A DNA stretch of 64,000 nucleotides from Paramyrothecium sp. XJ0827 (taxonomy: Eukaryota; Ascomycota; Sordariomycetes; Hypocreales; Stachybotryaceae): contig JAJFPB010000002.1 in the NCBI GenBank assembly GCA_020881915.1, positions 620,001 to 684,000 on the forward strand. The letters are read 5' to 3'. This document shows, piece after piece, positions 22,801-34,565 of this stretch; the stretch's first letter is position 1, and each line of letters opens with the position of its first letter. The notes below the pieces were generated by a model, which had not been told where the DNA came from, ran no database searches, and saw nothing but the letters and a program-made list of their open reading frames with translations. Position numbers and translations under genes: made by a program.

Positions 22801-25116
22801 ATGGTCAAGTGAGGCTCTCCACGTAGCCGCCGCTTTAGGCGAGCCAGACGTACTTGAGCTGCTGTTGGATGCTGGGCCAGGCATAACGCGTTCCTATAAA
22901 CATGAATTATCTTTCCATGGTCAGAATGCTTTACATGCAGCGGCAGAGAAACAGCATGCAACAATGTCCCTGTCGCAGAACTTGAGCAAACCGCGAGACA
23001 TGATTGAGGGTAGATTTCAGGCCAAAGATCACACACGGGTTGTGCAACAGCTACTCAACGCTGGATACAGTTGCAATTTGTTAGACTGGAACTCTAGAAC
23101 ACCCCTTCATTTGGCTGCTGCGCGAGGTCATGCTGATGTTGTCGAAGCCCTTCTTGCAGCTGACCAAGTCGCAATCAACCAGCCAGACAAATCATCTCAA
23201 ACTAGTCTTTCCATAGCGGCAGAAACCGGTCATAGCGAAATTGTGAGAATGTTATTGAAAGTCGATGGCATAAACGCAGACTGGAAAGATTTCAATTTGA
23301 ACACCCCTCTTTCACTTGCTGCCAGAAGAGGGCATGTCCGCATTGTCGAGCTATTGCTGGATAGGGATGACGTTGATCCAAATAGTCTTGATCATGTCGG
23401 ACGAAGCCCACTTGCGCATGCCGCAAGCCTTGGAAAGACGTCCGTTGTTGAGTGCCTCTTGCGCGACAACCGTGTGGAACTTGACTTGAGAGACAAGGTC
23501 GGTATGAGCGCAATTACCCTAGCAGTCCTCAACGGACATGAGGACATCTTTGCGATGCTGTATTCCAGAGACAAATCCCTGGCCACCTGCTGCGACAACG
23601 CAGGCATGACCATTCGGAATTACGCTGCGGCACGAGGTTACACGTCCATTCTACAGCGGCTTGATTCCCTATCCATTGAGATATCAAGGGTGTAAGTGAA
23701 CTAGCATGTTCAAAGGAGAATTCCACAGCTAAGTCATTGACTGGAATCCGTGTCAACTCCAGGTCGAGCCTTTCTTCAGAACCCCAAATTCATAAATATG
23801 AAACCCTTTCGGCAATACATCAAAAGGTTTCTGAATCAAGTAATATTGTAATGACGCAGGAAGCTATGTTGCATCTCAAGGGCGAGGTTAAGCGAGTCAC
23901 CTTTTCCCACAATGGACGACGTATAGCCACTTCTGTAGATTATGGTTTCGTGTACATCTGGGACACCATCTCTTTGCAGGCACTGTTTGTAACTTCCTCG
24001 GAACCTGGTTTTGACCACGCTTGGAGCCCTGACGATTCCATGCTAGTACGTTGTACTTGGTCGTCGAAAGTAGAGTTGTGGGATTCCAATGTTTGTATGC
24101 TCCTTCTCCGTTGAAACGTAGTCAATAGCTAAACTTGCGCGAGAATGGGCTACTTCTTAGAAAAGCCGAATGTCCTGCCGATTTTTGGGGCTGCGCCTGG
24201 ACCCCTGACGGTAACTCGATCGTTCTAGCCTCTCCAGAAGTGAGCTCCATTTGGCAGTGGGACATCCTCAGTGGCCAAATTTATAATTGGGAGAGCCCAA
24301 GCTGCGGAGTCGAGGCTGTTGCGGTGTCTTTCGATGGAACGACCGCGGCCTTTATTGGCGGAAATCGACACTTGTACATTTATTCAGGCCGTCGACTTCT
24401 CTTTGAAAAGGAATTTGGCCCGCGGCCGACTACTATTTCTTTCTCGCGTGATTCTCGATTGGTCCTTGTTGGGTTCCAGGGATTTCTGGGTCGGACGGGT
24501 AGCCGACTACCCCGTACAAGCCGTGCTAGGCTCGAGGTGGTGGATGTGAAGACGGGAGCTGTTGTTGAAGAGTTTTCTGGCCCCCCATTAGGCTGCAAAA
24601 TTTGGACAAACGATATTAAATGCTGCTTCTGGGGTGCACAGGATGAATTTATCCTGAATGGCAGCGAAGGTCTGTTTTTAGTGTCCTTCATGACTTGCAA
24701 GAAATCGCTAACAATTCTGTTGCAGACGGCCGATTCTATCTCTGGAAAAGGCCATTTCCAGAACCAATGGCTAGTTTCGATGGTAAGCATGATTTGTGCC
24801 ATGGTATCGCCTGGAGTTACGCAACTCCTGATATTATTGCCTCGTATGGTGACGAGGGAACAGTCAAGCTGTAAGTCAAGTGCGATGCCACGTGTAGAGA
24901 GACCAAGGTTGTACTGAATAATACACTAGATGGCGCGCCAAACATATAACTCATCAAGCCCAGGATAATGATGCAGGCGAGGACAATAATCCACGAAATA
25001 CACAAGCTGCGAATGAGGTTTTCCATAGCTACCTCCCAGAAACCTGGAATGGTGAGCCCTATGCATCAAGTTTTTACGAAGAGTACCACATTCCAACGGA
25101 TAGGTACACAGCCTAA
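19900..25116 (+). CDS. Patatin-NACHT-ankyrin-WD protein (fungal NLR-like receptor)
   Basis: Ten exons: 19900-19972, 20021-20147, 20207-20458, 20513-21090, 21152-21334, 21423-23691, 23763-24090, 24144-24669, 24726-24870, 24930-25116 (1,555 aa). The patatin phospholipase domain has DGGGIKG (from residue 25), the nucleophile motif GTSTGG (Ser64) and the catalytic Asp in DGA (Asp211). The NACHT domain has Walker A GKAGSGKT (about 403-410) and Walker B VYIVIDGLDE (Asp512), followed by LILSRRE. Ankyrin repeats run from about 870 to 1150 (LHLAAARGHADVVEALL and similar). WD-like repeats follow (VKRVTFSHNGRRIATSVDYGFVYIWD, WGCAWTPDGNSI, DGRFYLWKRP). Introns are 48-88 nt with standard signals. Such proteins are thought to sense non-self and release a lipase activity that triggers cell death. 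All catalytic residues seem present and no frame break is seen. The link between the ankyrin and WD parts rests on one intron (23692-23762, GTAAGT...CAG). Confidence 0.85.
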
Positions 25117-25657
25117 TGCCAAGATTGGCTTGCGCAAACTCGTCTGCAATGAAGAAGGGGAAACGCCAGGGCTTCATCCTGCTGCCTTGTGCTGCCGTTA
25201 CTTAGCCTAGCATATACTATATCCCTATTCATCTATTCGACACGCTTCATTTTGTTGGCAAAACGAGACTCTGCCAAATCATATGCCTGTGTGATACTTC
25301 TAAGATGCAAAAAGATTGGAGACTTCGTCATTATTTGAGGAGTAAATGGCTATCCATCCTCATGTATTCACCTGACCTGTTGTATTAAAACCTCTAGCGT
25401 GGGGATCGCTACTAGCTCTACCACTTCAAAAGGAGATCGCTCATGAGGAAATTCCAAGCCTGGGTACCAAGGTAGGCTGCAACTCAATATGTACAAAGTC
25501 CTAAATAACCACTTGATGTATCCAACAACAATAGTTTATTCACTGTCGCTTCCCAGAAACACACGCTCGCCAAATCATGTAGCATCAGAACTCATTCCCA
25601 TCCACCCCCTTTCTCACCCTTCACAACTCTCACATCACTCCCAGATGTACTCGTCCC
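25117..25657. other. Intergenic, no gene seen
   Basis: Lies between the 3' ends of the NLR-like gene and the transposase ORF, which converge. Searched by eye for a terminal inverted repeat matching the far side of the transposase; none found. Confidence 0.45.
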
Positions 25658-27040
25658 CTACCACGGCACCATCCTCCCTTCCGTCGCAACAACCTGCCTC
25701 AACCGCTGCGGCATCTGGTCCACCCACATGTCCACCCTCTCCTGCGGCACCAGCGTCGCCCACGCCTCCCGCGCCGCCTGCCGCAGGGACTCGTCGTCGT
25801 CCCACTGCCGCGTCACCGGCAACATCGTCACCTGCGCCGGCGCGACGCCCTCGATCTCCTCCCCGTCGGCGTCGGCGTCCGTCATTGCCTCCGTCGTCGA
25901 TCCCTTCTGCTGCTGCTGCCCGGCCTGTCCACCAGCACTACTGCTGCTGCTCACCGTCGTCATGCTCACCCACTGCTTCCCCGGCATCGGCCACAGCGTA
26001 TCCAACGGACTCAGGTCCGGGCTCTCCCCGCAGTTAAAGTGGTGCCGCAGCGCCGGGTGCCTGTCCTTCCACTCGGACGCCTTGTTCACCTTGCTGGCGC
26101 CCCCGTGCGCAAACGAGTCCATGTCCTCCTCCAGAATGAAGCCGCCGCCGTTCATCGTCGACCTCGCTGCCGCCTCTGCCAGCCACGGCTTGACCGTCTT
26201 CTCCAGAATCCTGTCCCGGTACGTGCTCATATGTAGCGTCCCTGGTGAATTCGCACCCGTCGCGTCGTCGTAAAAGACCAGCTCGCTCTTAAAACCGTAG
26301 CCCACCGCCGCCCAAGCATGCACCCGCTTAATGTCCCGGGTCAAAATGGCCACTCCTGTTCCCGTTCCAGCAGCAGCGTCCCCTCCAGAATCTCCGCCCT
26401 GCCCCTCGCAGCTCGGACACACCCTCTCCCCCGGCCTCGGCAGCACGCGCATGCGCCCGTCCAGCCCGAACCCAAAGTGCAGCTCGCCCGCGAACCGCAC
26501 CCTCCGCCAGTCCGCCGGGTGCGGCAGCGCCTCCAGCATGCGCCGCGCGTGCTCCCTCCGCCGCTCGCGCTGCCGGCCGCCCGTCCACGAGCGCGGGCAC
26601 GCCAGGCACCGCCGGTACGACAGCGTGCCCATGGCGCGGTGCAGCGTGCGCGGGTTGCACGACGCCTCGACGCCCGCCTCGCGCGCCAGCCGCTCCCAGT
26701 TGAGGCTGGCGTCCTCGTACCGCGCGTCCCACAGCACCGCCTCCATGCGCCGCCGGTCCGCCTCGGCGACCTGCCGCGGCCGGCCCCGCGTCTCCTCCCA
26801 CTCCGGGTCGTTGCGCCGCGACGGCGGGATGTTGAGCGCCGCGTACCCCTGCGACCGCGACAGCTCGAAGTGCTTGAAGATGGACGTCTTGTTCACCGGC
26901 AGGCCCTGCGACTCGAGGTACGAGATGGTCCCGCGCACCATGGCCGACACCACGGCCTTCTTGACCGTTTCGTCAAAGTGCTGGATCTCGGCCAGGGCCT
27001 TTTTGTGGTCGTTGGCCCTAGTCGGGGTGGCAGGCGCCAT
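25658..27040 (-). CDS. IS630/Tc1-mariner-type transposase-like protein
   Basis: A single uninterrupted 460-codon ORF. The N-terminal part is helix-turn-helix-like (NKTSIFKHFELSRSQGYAAL, then RGRPRQV). The DDE-type core contains RVRFAGELHFGFG, GERVCPSCEG, VHAWAAVGYGFKSELVFY, FILEEDMDSFAHG and SPDLSPLDTLWPMPGKQW. In this superfamily the first catalytic acid is the Asp of an SDE-like motif. Here the position reads AGE, while the second (EED) and third (PLD) acids are kept. No inverted repeats or TA duplication were seen at the flanks. The ORF is GC-rich and lacks the stop codons that repeat-induced point mutation would create. It may be a recently inactive copy or a host gene derived from a transposase; the sequence alone does not decide. 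Confidence 0.7.
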   Translation of the reverse strand: MAPATPTRANDHKKALAEIQHFDETVKKAVVSAMVRGTISYLESQGLPVNKTSIFKHFELSRSQGYAALNIPPSRRNDPEWEETRGRPRQVAEADRRRMEAVLWDARYEDASLNWERLAREAGVEASCNPRTLHRAMGTLSYRRCLACPRSWTGGRQRERRREHARRMLEALPHPADWRRVRFAGELHFGFGLDGRMRVLPRPGERVCPSCEGQGGDSGGDAAAGTGTGVAILTRDIKRVHAWAAVGYGFKSELVFYDDATGANSPGTLHMSTYRDRILEKTVKPWLAEAAARSTMNGGGFILEEDMDSFAHGGASKVNKASEWKDRHPALRHHFNCGESPDLSPLDTLWPMPGKQWVSMTTVSSSSSAGGQAGQQQQKGSTTEAMTDADADGEEIEGVAPAQVTMLPVTRQWDDDESLRQAAREAWATLVPQERVDMWVDQMPQRLRQVVATEGRMVPW

Positions 27041-27770
27041 CTTGGAGTGTCTGTTTCACGTAGCAGTAGTGGAGTTACAGAGATGCGACCCGTTTAGAAA
27101 TTTATTTATGAGTTACAGCCGATTCGACTTGAGGTTGTCGAAGCATTCTGTAGTGTGTGAATATTTTTGTCAGCCGCATCCAATCAGCTGCACACGTGAC
27201 CCGCACCTCTCTGTTGGACGAACCAATGGCGCCAATTCAACCACTGGACAATATCTTACGGCTTTCCTCAGGTTCGACACCTGACTTATACTCGTGATTC
27301 TACCTGACAGAGGCACAACACCGTGCCAATAACATCGTGCCAATGCTACTCCTCTCCGTTTATCCTGATGATCACCTCACACCATGCGTCACAAGTTATT
27401 GAAACAGTTTACTGAAGAAAGGTTTTTTGTTCAGAGACTCATCCGTCCCAAGTATGTTATATTGTCATACCAAATCCGTTGCGACAATTAAGCATTAAAT
27501 ACATTCGCTCTGCTTCGCCAGGAATTTCCAAATGCCGTCCAGTCCCATCCATCAATCGCCCAATCGGGGCTGTCAAATGAATATGTAATAGGTTCCAAGC
27601 TGGTCAGCCAGATAAACATGAGGTGGCCAAACCAGCATCTTATCCAAAAATGTCCCTTCTATAATTTTGATATACATGCCCGTCAAATCGACGGGGAGTG
27701 TGATGTTGCACATGTCAGCCTCAGGCTTGACAGGGTATGTATTGTGTCATCCGGGCAATCCAGCCGTAGC
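27041..27770. other. Intergenic, no gene seen
   Basis: Holds the promoter side of the transposase-like ORF and the 3' end of the TBC gene. No RNA gene or repeat recognised. Confidence 0.45.
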
Positions 27771-29989
27771 TCAGACCTTGCCCGCCTCGCGCACCGAGGC
27801 CATGAACCGGTCTTCAGCTCCCATCTCGCTGATGGCGGGCGCTGCCCGGTCCGAACCCGCCGTCATAACCGACACTACTTCGTCGATCGTCTTCGTGCCG
27901 AGCAGCGACATTTCCCGGCTCAGCAGGTATGCCACGGCCGCGCGAACAAGGATCGCGTCTCCCTCAAAAACATAGACATCCAACAACCTAGCAGCCGCGT
28001 CGACTGCTAGCTGGCCCGTAAAGAGAGTCATAAAAAGGTTGCTAAGGTAGACCTCGGGGTCCGCATCCTCAACCTTCTTGGTGAGGTGCTGATGAAGAGT
28101 AGGGGACTTCTGGCCGAGTGTCTGGAGGACCAGGTTGTAGGCAGAGCTCTGCGCAGTCAAATCGGAAGTGTAGAAAGAAAGTGGGAGAGGCCGGTTGAGG
28201 AGGTTGGCGAGAGAAATAAAGGCTGCGTCGGGGCCGGGAAGATTCAGCAGGAGTAGGGCTGCAATGGTCTAAAAATCACGTTAGCTTGGTCGCTTTCACA
28301 GGCATCATGGATATGACTTACGTTGCAGGTGGGAGCGTAGCCAATATCGTTTCTGTACATGGCATATGCGCTCAAGACGTCGATAAGGTCCTGGTGAAGG
28401 GGGCCTCCCTGCTGGAAGATACGAAGGTTTGTGAGTGTCCGCTCGCGGGCATCGCGGCGAATTTGCTCAAACCACTTGGCCCTCTTGACGTCCTCTGCGT
28501 CACCTCGGCCAGCCTTGACTCTTTCCTCAACCTCCCGTGCTCTTGACAACGCGGCCCGGAAAGAGGTGGCCGAGAGACCGAGCTCGTTTCCAATGGCTTG
28601 GGCCCAGACAACGCCGCGGCTACGCGGTGCCACGCCCTTCCACCAGAGCTCCCGAGTCCTGCGTTCGCGGACAGCCTCGTTCCAGCGGGGAATGATGTCC
28701 TTGTCCCAGATCTGCATCAGATTGCTGGCGGCAGCGTCCTTGGATTCCGTCTTGACTCTGCGAGCGGCTTCACGGCGTTCATTGGCCTTTGCGCTCGCCG
28801 CCATCATCTTCTGGTACTCGCGCAGGTGGCGACGCTCCTCGGCGGGATCCTTGGGGGGCAGCCATGAAGGACGAGTGCGGCTGAGAACTGCCTCCTTCTC
28901 CTTGGAGATGGGCAGAGGGTCAATCATGATGTTGGTGCGACGGAGAGGTGGCAGCTCGGGGGTGGAGCGAGTCTTTTCCCTCTTGTCGTAGAAGTGGTCG
29001 GCCGAGGCCCGGCCAGCGTTCCAGGTATTGGGTCGGCGGCTGTGTTGCTCCTCCATCTGGTCTGCGTGTTCCTCCAGCTTCTCGGTCAAAGCCTTGGCCT
29101 CAGGGCTCAGATCAGCGAGAGCTGAGTTCCAGCTCTGGACGCGGAGATTAAGGGCGTTGGACCGTTGCTGTTGCTTCTCGGTCTGGGCGGCTTCTTCCTT
29201 CCAAGTGGGGGAGCGCAGCGAGCCGTGGGCCTGAGCAACTGCGGGCGTGCCATTGCCCACGCTGCGTGTCCGTTCCTTGGGAGAGCGTTCGGGGGATGGC
29301 GAGATGGAAGTTGCACGGCTGGGTGGGCGGTCATGCGGTGCGCGTGGGGAGATGGGAACATTGTCGAGAACGAGTCCGTCTGGGATGTCATCCCCGTCGT
29401 CCTCGTCACATTCGTGTTCGAGCTCAGCAAAGGACTTGCGTGAGCGATTGGCTTGCCAGCTCCTTCGACGGGGTCGGGGAGGAAGGTTTGGGTCGCGGGG
29501 GTTGAGGGACATTCCCGGACTTGTGCTCCTGTGCCGACGCAGCTGTGGTAGTGACGGCGTTGATTGGACATCGCGAGGCTTCAACGAGAGCGATCGAGGT
29601 TCAGACAGAACGTGCAAGTTGGTGCTCCTGGGGTTGGCGGAATAGGGATTAGGCTGAAGATTGGTGAGAGACCGGCGAGGCGTGGGGCCAGACGGGCGCC
29701 TGTTAGCAGCTAGGTTGCGGCTGGCGGGAGGCTTCGGGGACACCGAAGTGCGACGAGATGTTGCGGGAGGGCCCAAGGGATAGATCGGAGGGCTCTTGAG
29801 AGAGGCTGAGGAGGTGGAGGTGGTGGTGTTGTCGTCATTGAGGCCAATCTCTTCGAAGTGGCCGATGTCGGCAAGGACGCTGCCATCGTCGCTGTGGAAG
29901 GAAGACGTCTTTGAGCTTTTGGAGGAAGTCATGCCGGGAGGAGAATCGGGACTTGGCAGGACACTGTCGAGGGTGTATTGGCGGATCAT
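27771..29989 (-). CDS. TBC-domain (Rab GTPase-activating-like) protein
   Basis: Two exons, 29989-28322 and 28268-27771, joined in phase 0 across a GTAAGT...TTTTAG intron (721 aa). The first 330 residues are disordered, rich in Ser, Pro and Arg. The TBC domain starts near ELWWKGVAPRSRGVVWAQAIGNELGL, then GGPLHQDLIDVLSAYAMYRNDIGY, and after the intron IAALLLLNLPGPDAAFISLANLLNRP, YLSNLFMTLFTGQL and LLDVYVFEGDAILVRA. It most resembles the TBC1D12/14 branch. TBC proteins speed GTP hydrolysis on Rab proteins in membrane traffic. The two catalytic finger motifs look altered: after the Asp of IxxDxxR the spacing reads DARER, and the YxQG glutamine is absent (YAPTCN). GAP activity is therefore in doubt. 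Confidence 0.82.
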
Positions 29990-32900
29990 TGTCGCATTAC
30001 GAGTGTGTCTTGTCTCCAGTTCGAGGGCTAGGAGGACGATGGTCGGGGAGAGCGAGTGACGACCAGGCTCGTACCGAGGCCGTGAACAGGATAATGGATT
30101 AACAGATGCAGTGTAGTTGAAGTCGAATTAGACAATTACTGCGGCAGTAGGGCTCGGTCGTGGAAATCGTAGATTATTGTGGAGAGAGGATCGAGATGAT
30201 GTCGATGATGTGGAGGGATCGTCGTCGTCTGATGATGATCGTGATTATCAACTTGCAATAAAATTATGTAGCAATAGTAATTGATAGCGAGAGTTGTAAA
30301 CTGTGGTCGTGATCGTGGTCGTTATGTTTGTTTGAGATTGGATTGAGTCGACGTTAAGACGGTGAGACGAGAAACACTGTCATGGGATGGGATTGTCCAA
30401 AGTCCAGTCGAGGCCAGGGACCGTCAGCGTAACGTGCGGTGCGGTGCGGTGCAATGCAACGGGGCACGCGGGCTCTGGATGACGCCGTCGTATCGGGCGT
30501 CGCAGGCCAAAGGGAAACACGGGGTTTGACGTTGCAGACAACGTGGGATGGTTTGAGACCGAACGGGACCCTTATTCCCTTCTTCCCTCTGGTGGTTTGG
30601 GTGGGAGGAGAAGACGAGACGAAGCAGCCGGGCGAGCGAGCGCAAGTGTATGAGGACTGTTACAAAGTGGTGAAGGATAACCGCCGCTCGACAGGGGTGG
30701 GCTGTCGAAAGGAGGAGGATTTGTTTGGAAAAAAGGAGCGACTGGGGGATGGAGGAGAGGGGGGGGAGGCTTCTTGATAAGCGGGTGGTGGCTGTTGGAC
30801 AATGCCGGCGTCGGGAGTTTCAAACAGGGGAAAACAACGAGAGGAATAACGATGGACTGTTAGGAACTGCTTGTTATGAAGTCAAAAATAAAACGAGAGT
30901 GGCTTGGACGGACGGGAGAGGGAGAGAGAGAGAGAGAAAACGGGACCCGCGGTTGGAAGAAGGAGAATGAGGTAAAGGATGGTGGAGATTTGGGACGGGG
31001 AATAGACAGAGAGAGGAGGAGAGGCGGGCTTAGCGGCAGAGTCCGGCTGGCTTGGGTGGGACGATGGACAACAGAGGGGAGGAGGAGGAGGGTTACGGCG
31101 GAGGGTGGAGGTGGAGAGACGCTGCTGCTGGTGCTACTCCCGGTACTGCTGATGCGCTGTGCTCCCCTGTGCTGTGCTGCACTGTTGTGCTGTCAGGTAC
31201 CTTGTCGTCGTCCCAGTGCCAGTGCCAGAAAACCAGACCAGACCAAACCGAAAGGAAACAAAGCGACCCGCCCTGTGGGCAGCAGGCCAGCATGGGTCAA
31301 GGTGGATGATGTGATGCCCGATGCAGGTACCGGTACTTGCCGTAAGGAGGTGACGCTCGCCGTGGGTGACGTCCAGCATCTGGGATCTTGCTACCGCACA
31401 AGTACTTCCGTTTATTATTCATGCCCGCGGTGAGGCCTAGTACCCCACACGTCCCTCCCACCGAGACAAAGCCGGTTTTGCGCAGAGACCAAGCCCACCT
31501 GGAAGGTGCCCGTCACCAGGGTGGCACGCAACCAAAGGCCCTAAAGTACGGTAATCCCATTGTCCTTCCCCCCCTGGCGCACGTATGTTGCGGTACAGTA
31601 CCTTCCAATGCAACCCTCCCCCCCAGCACCTGGCCAACGGAGAGCCGGGGAGGGTTGCGGGCCACTGTTTAGTTCCGCCTCGAATCTTGGTTTTTCTGGG
31701 TCTGGCAATCGAGGAAAAGCCCAAAAAATGCTTGCTGCTGCTGCATGCGAGCAAGGAAAAAGGGAAGGGAAAGGCACGAAAAACCTGGAAGAAGTCAATT
31801 GCAGCGTGAAATCATGATTTGGTGCCACTAAAGTTAAGATAAGGATTTAGGCGTATTTCCGGGGATTTTTTGTTTTGATTTACCCAATTCGTCTCGTGAG
31901 AAAAGTCAATTGCGGCCTATCTCTACTAAACGCATTTTCACGTTGGCTCATCTCTTACTGTCCTTTTATTTTTGGCATGCATTTTTTGTCATTTCGTCCC
32001 ATCCCATCCGGCTGTTCCATGAAATGACCACACGATGGGAAAGTGATGCATTGCAGTGCAGTGGAGTTTGTTGGAGCCCCATAGCCCGCGAACCCAAGTC
32101 CGGTCCAGGCCCTTTCTGAGCTCCGCCTCGCCGTGCCGCGCGGGCGGTTCCAGTGCAGTGGGAAGGACAGTAGCATTTGGGGAGGCTTAGTCAATCTGAA
32201 TGGAATTGAATGAATGGTCATGACGGGCTGCGCTCACAATGGTGGATTATTGTTATAAAATCCATGACCAACGGACGGGGACGGGACTGTGATAAGTGAC
32301 GACAACTTCATTCCGGGGTCCGCAGCCAGGCAAGGCCAGGCATGGCCATTCCTCTTCCGTCGCATTATTCTAGCGAAACCAAACCTCACAGGGCTAGGCG
32401 AGCCGCTAAACCAACTGCCCGCGTCCGAACTCTGGCGTCGGTCGTCTCGTCTTTCTGCTGTCGGCCTGTCTTTGCCTTGGCGTCAAGTGTCTGTGTGTTT
32501 GCTGGCGTTGCTGCTACTGCGGCTGCTGCTCCTCCTTGGTGGCCCTGTCTGTGCGTTTTCTTAATTGCCTTCTTCCGGCATTTGATTTACATCCAGAAGA
32601 TGCGATACAGTAGAGCGCAGTCAATTTTGGACAGTTGCAGTTCGTTTGTCCGGACAACAAGTCAGGTCGGTCATTGGTCTCGTGTGGCTCGTTACAGGTT
32701 CGTTCCAAGGGGAAGGCGAACAACAAGACTGGCACGTGCCACTCACCGAAGCAACCACCTCAGACTGCTGTTGACTCTGGACTTGGCCTGAATTGGCCTC
32801 TGCGTGTGTCAGGCTTGTCCAAACCTGTCATGGTCGGCCTCATTCATTTTCTTGCTCTTTTTTCATGACCGGCTTCTCGTCAAAGGCAGGTACTCTGTGA

Positions 32901-34565
32901 TTACAGTAGCTGATTTCCGTAGAACACAATAAACGTCGTCGTCCAATCCTGTGGCATCCTTCCATCTCGATTCTCGATTCCACAATTCCATGCGTAATCA
33001 AGACCAACCAGGACCCCTGCTCCCGCGAGATGAGGTCAATCTCGGTACATGCAATGCAGCAAATCACACAGCTATTCAAGCCTCCATCCCAACCCACCCA
33101 TCATCACACTCGCACTCCACTCTCCCTTCCTCTCCTTCTGTCCTCTCTTTCTCTCCTTCTATCTTCTGTCCCGGGCATCCGTGGAGAATCGAGAGATAAA
33201 AGCGGTGCCCACAGCTGGGAGGGGCCTGCAAGGTCAAGGGGCCCAGGGGCACGGCGCCGAAATAGCATTAAGCATTGATGGACGCTACCGAACCACCAGC
33301 TAAGCTTCGGAGGAGGAGGATGAGATGGGAGAGAAAAGGGCAAAAAACAGGCAAGATTTGCATCAGGTTCCCACTGTTCGTCTGTTCATGGCCTCTTGCC
33401 AGACCCATTCTTCACTACACAGTACCGTTCGACTCGGCTTCTCCTGGCCTGGGCCTGGCCTGACCTGGGCCTGGCTCGGTTCGCGTCTCCACCGCCAATC
33501 CCTTCCTAGTCCTTCACTCCAGCACAACCTCGTCATCAAACCGGAGGAACTGACCGACTCCTCTGTAGTGCAGGTGCAGTGTCATCTGTAGTGTACTGTA
33601 GCACCGTCTCTGGACTATCTCTCCGCCTGGTGAACAACGAAAAGCTTTTTCTTTCCTCCCCGCCCAGGTCAACTTTGCTCCATCTCCCCGTCAAGCTGTT
33701 CCCTGTTTCGATGGCGTTCTCGATCTTAGCCCCGTTTGTCCGCTCCGCAAGCTTGCGTGGCAAACGAGAACCCCTGTCCTGCTGGAAACGAACAGAGATT
33801 TGCTGTGCTGTACTGCTTCATCGCATTTTTTCAGCACGGCATCTACGGGCACATCAATCCATCTAGTCAGATAACGTGGAGAGAAACTCGTGTCGGGTCG
33901 AAACACGAGACGAGGCTGCGCCCGAATGCGGGAACCAGTCACGCTTATCGTTCGTATGCACACCACATCACAAGACGAGGCACGCACAGGGCATAAGGCG
34001 ATCACGGCCGCTCCAACCCAAACCTATGCCTCATCCTCATCTCATGTCCGTCTGCAATTCAGGTTCATCCTCCCTTGCCCTGACAGCGCTGCACTGAACT
34101 GCACATGGCCCCGCCCGCCTCCCGTCCTCGGCCCAATCACCTGCATCGGGTACCTGCGCCTGGGATGCAATATGCAATATTACCACCCTCCATCAGCCTA
34201 TCTCACCCATAGTACAACCCTGGCCTGGACGTCCAATTGCCTTTGCTCTCACATCAATCCTGTTGACATCGTTCACCGCCCAAAAACAGCTTCCGGGCAT
34301 CCGAATGCTTCTCCAAACTAAACTACCTCTGACCTATCCCTATTGTATCCGTCTAGGTACCTTAGGTAGTAGTATGGACACAGCAAATCCATGAGTCGTT
34401 TCATCTTCTCCTTACCTGCCAGTGGTACATCCCATCCCCCACCGTCCCCATCCCATCCCATCTCATCTCATCTCAGCCGCGAGCAACCTGCAATCAACCT
34501 TGATCCTGCTCCGCACACCTCCGATGTCGATCTCGTCCACTCCCTCCCAATCCATCACCGCTCCG
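29990..34565. other. Long gene-free stretch upstream of the TBC gene
   Basis: About 4.6 kb between the 5' end of the TBC gene and the 3' end of the next minus-strand gene. On the minus strand the part nearest the TBC gene is CT-rich (purine runs on plus near 30590-31090, including a GA run near 30922). A second CT-rich block lies at about 33100-33170 on plus. Short GGTGC-type tandem repeats occur near 30435. ORFs are many but short and without motifs. No tRNA seen. Confidence 0.5.

Noticed and set aside
26318..27284. Long plus-strand ORFs opposite the transposase (259 and 317 codons)
   Set aside because: Arg/Pro/Ala-rich shadows caused by the high GC of the true ORF on minus.
25400..27320. 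Terminal inverted repeats around the transposase
   Set aside because: Compared both flanks by eye and found no convincing inverted match; a computed search would be decisive.
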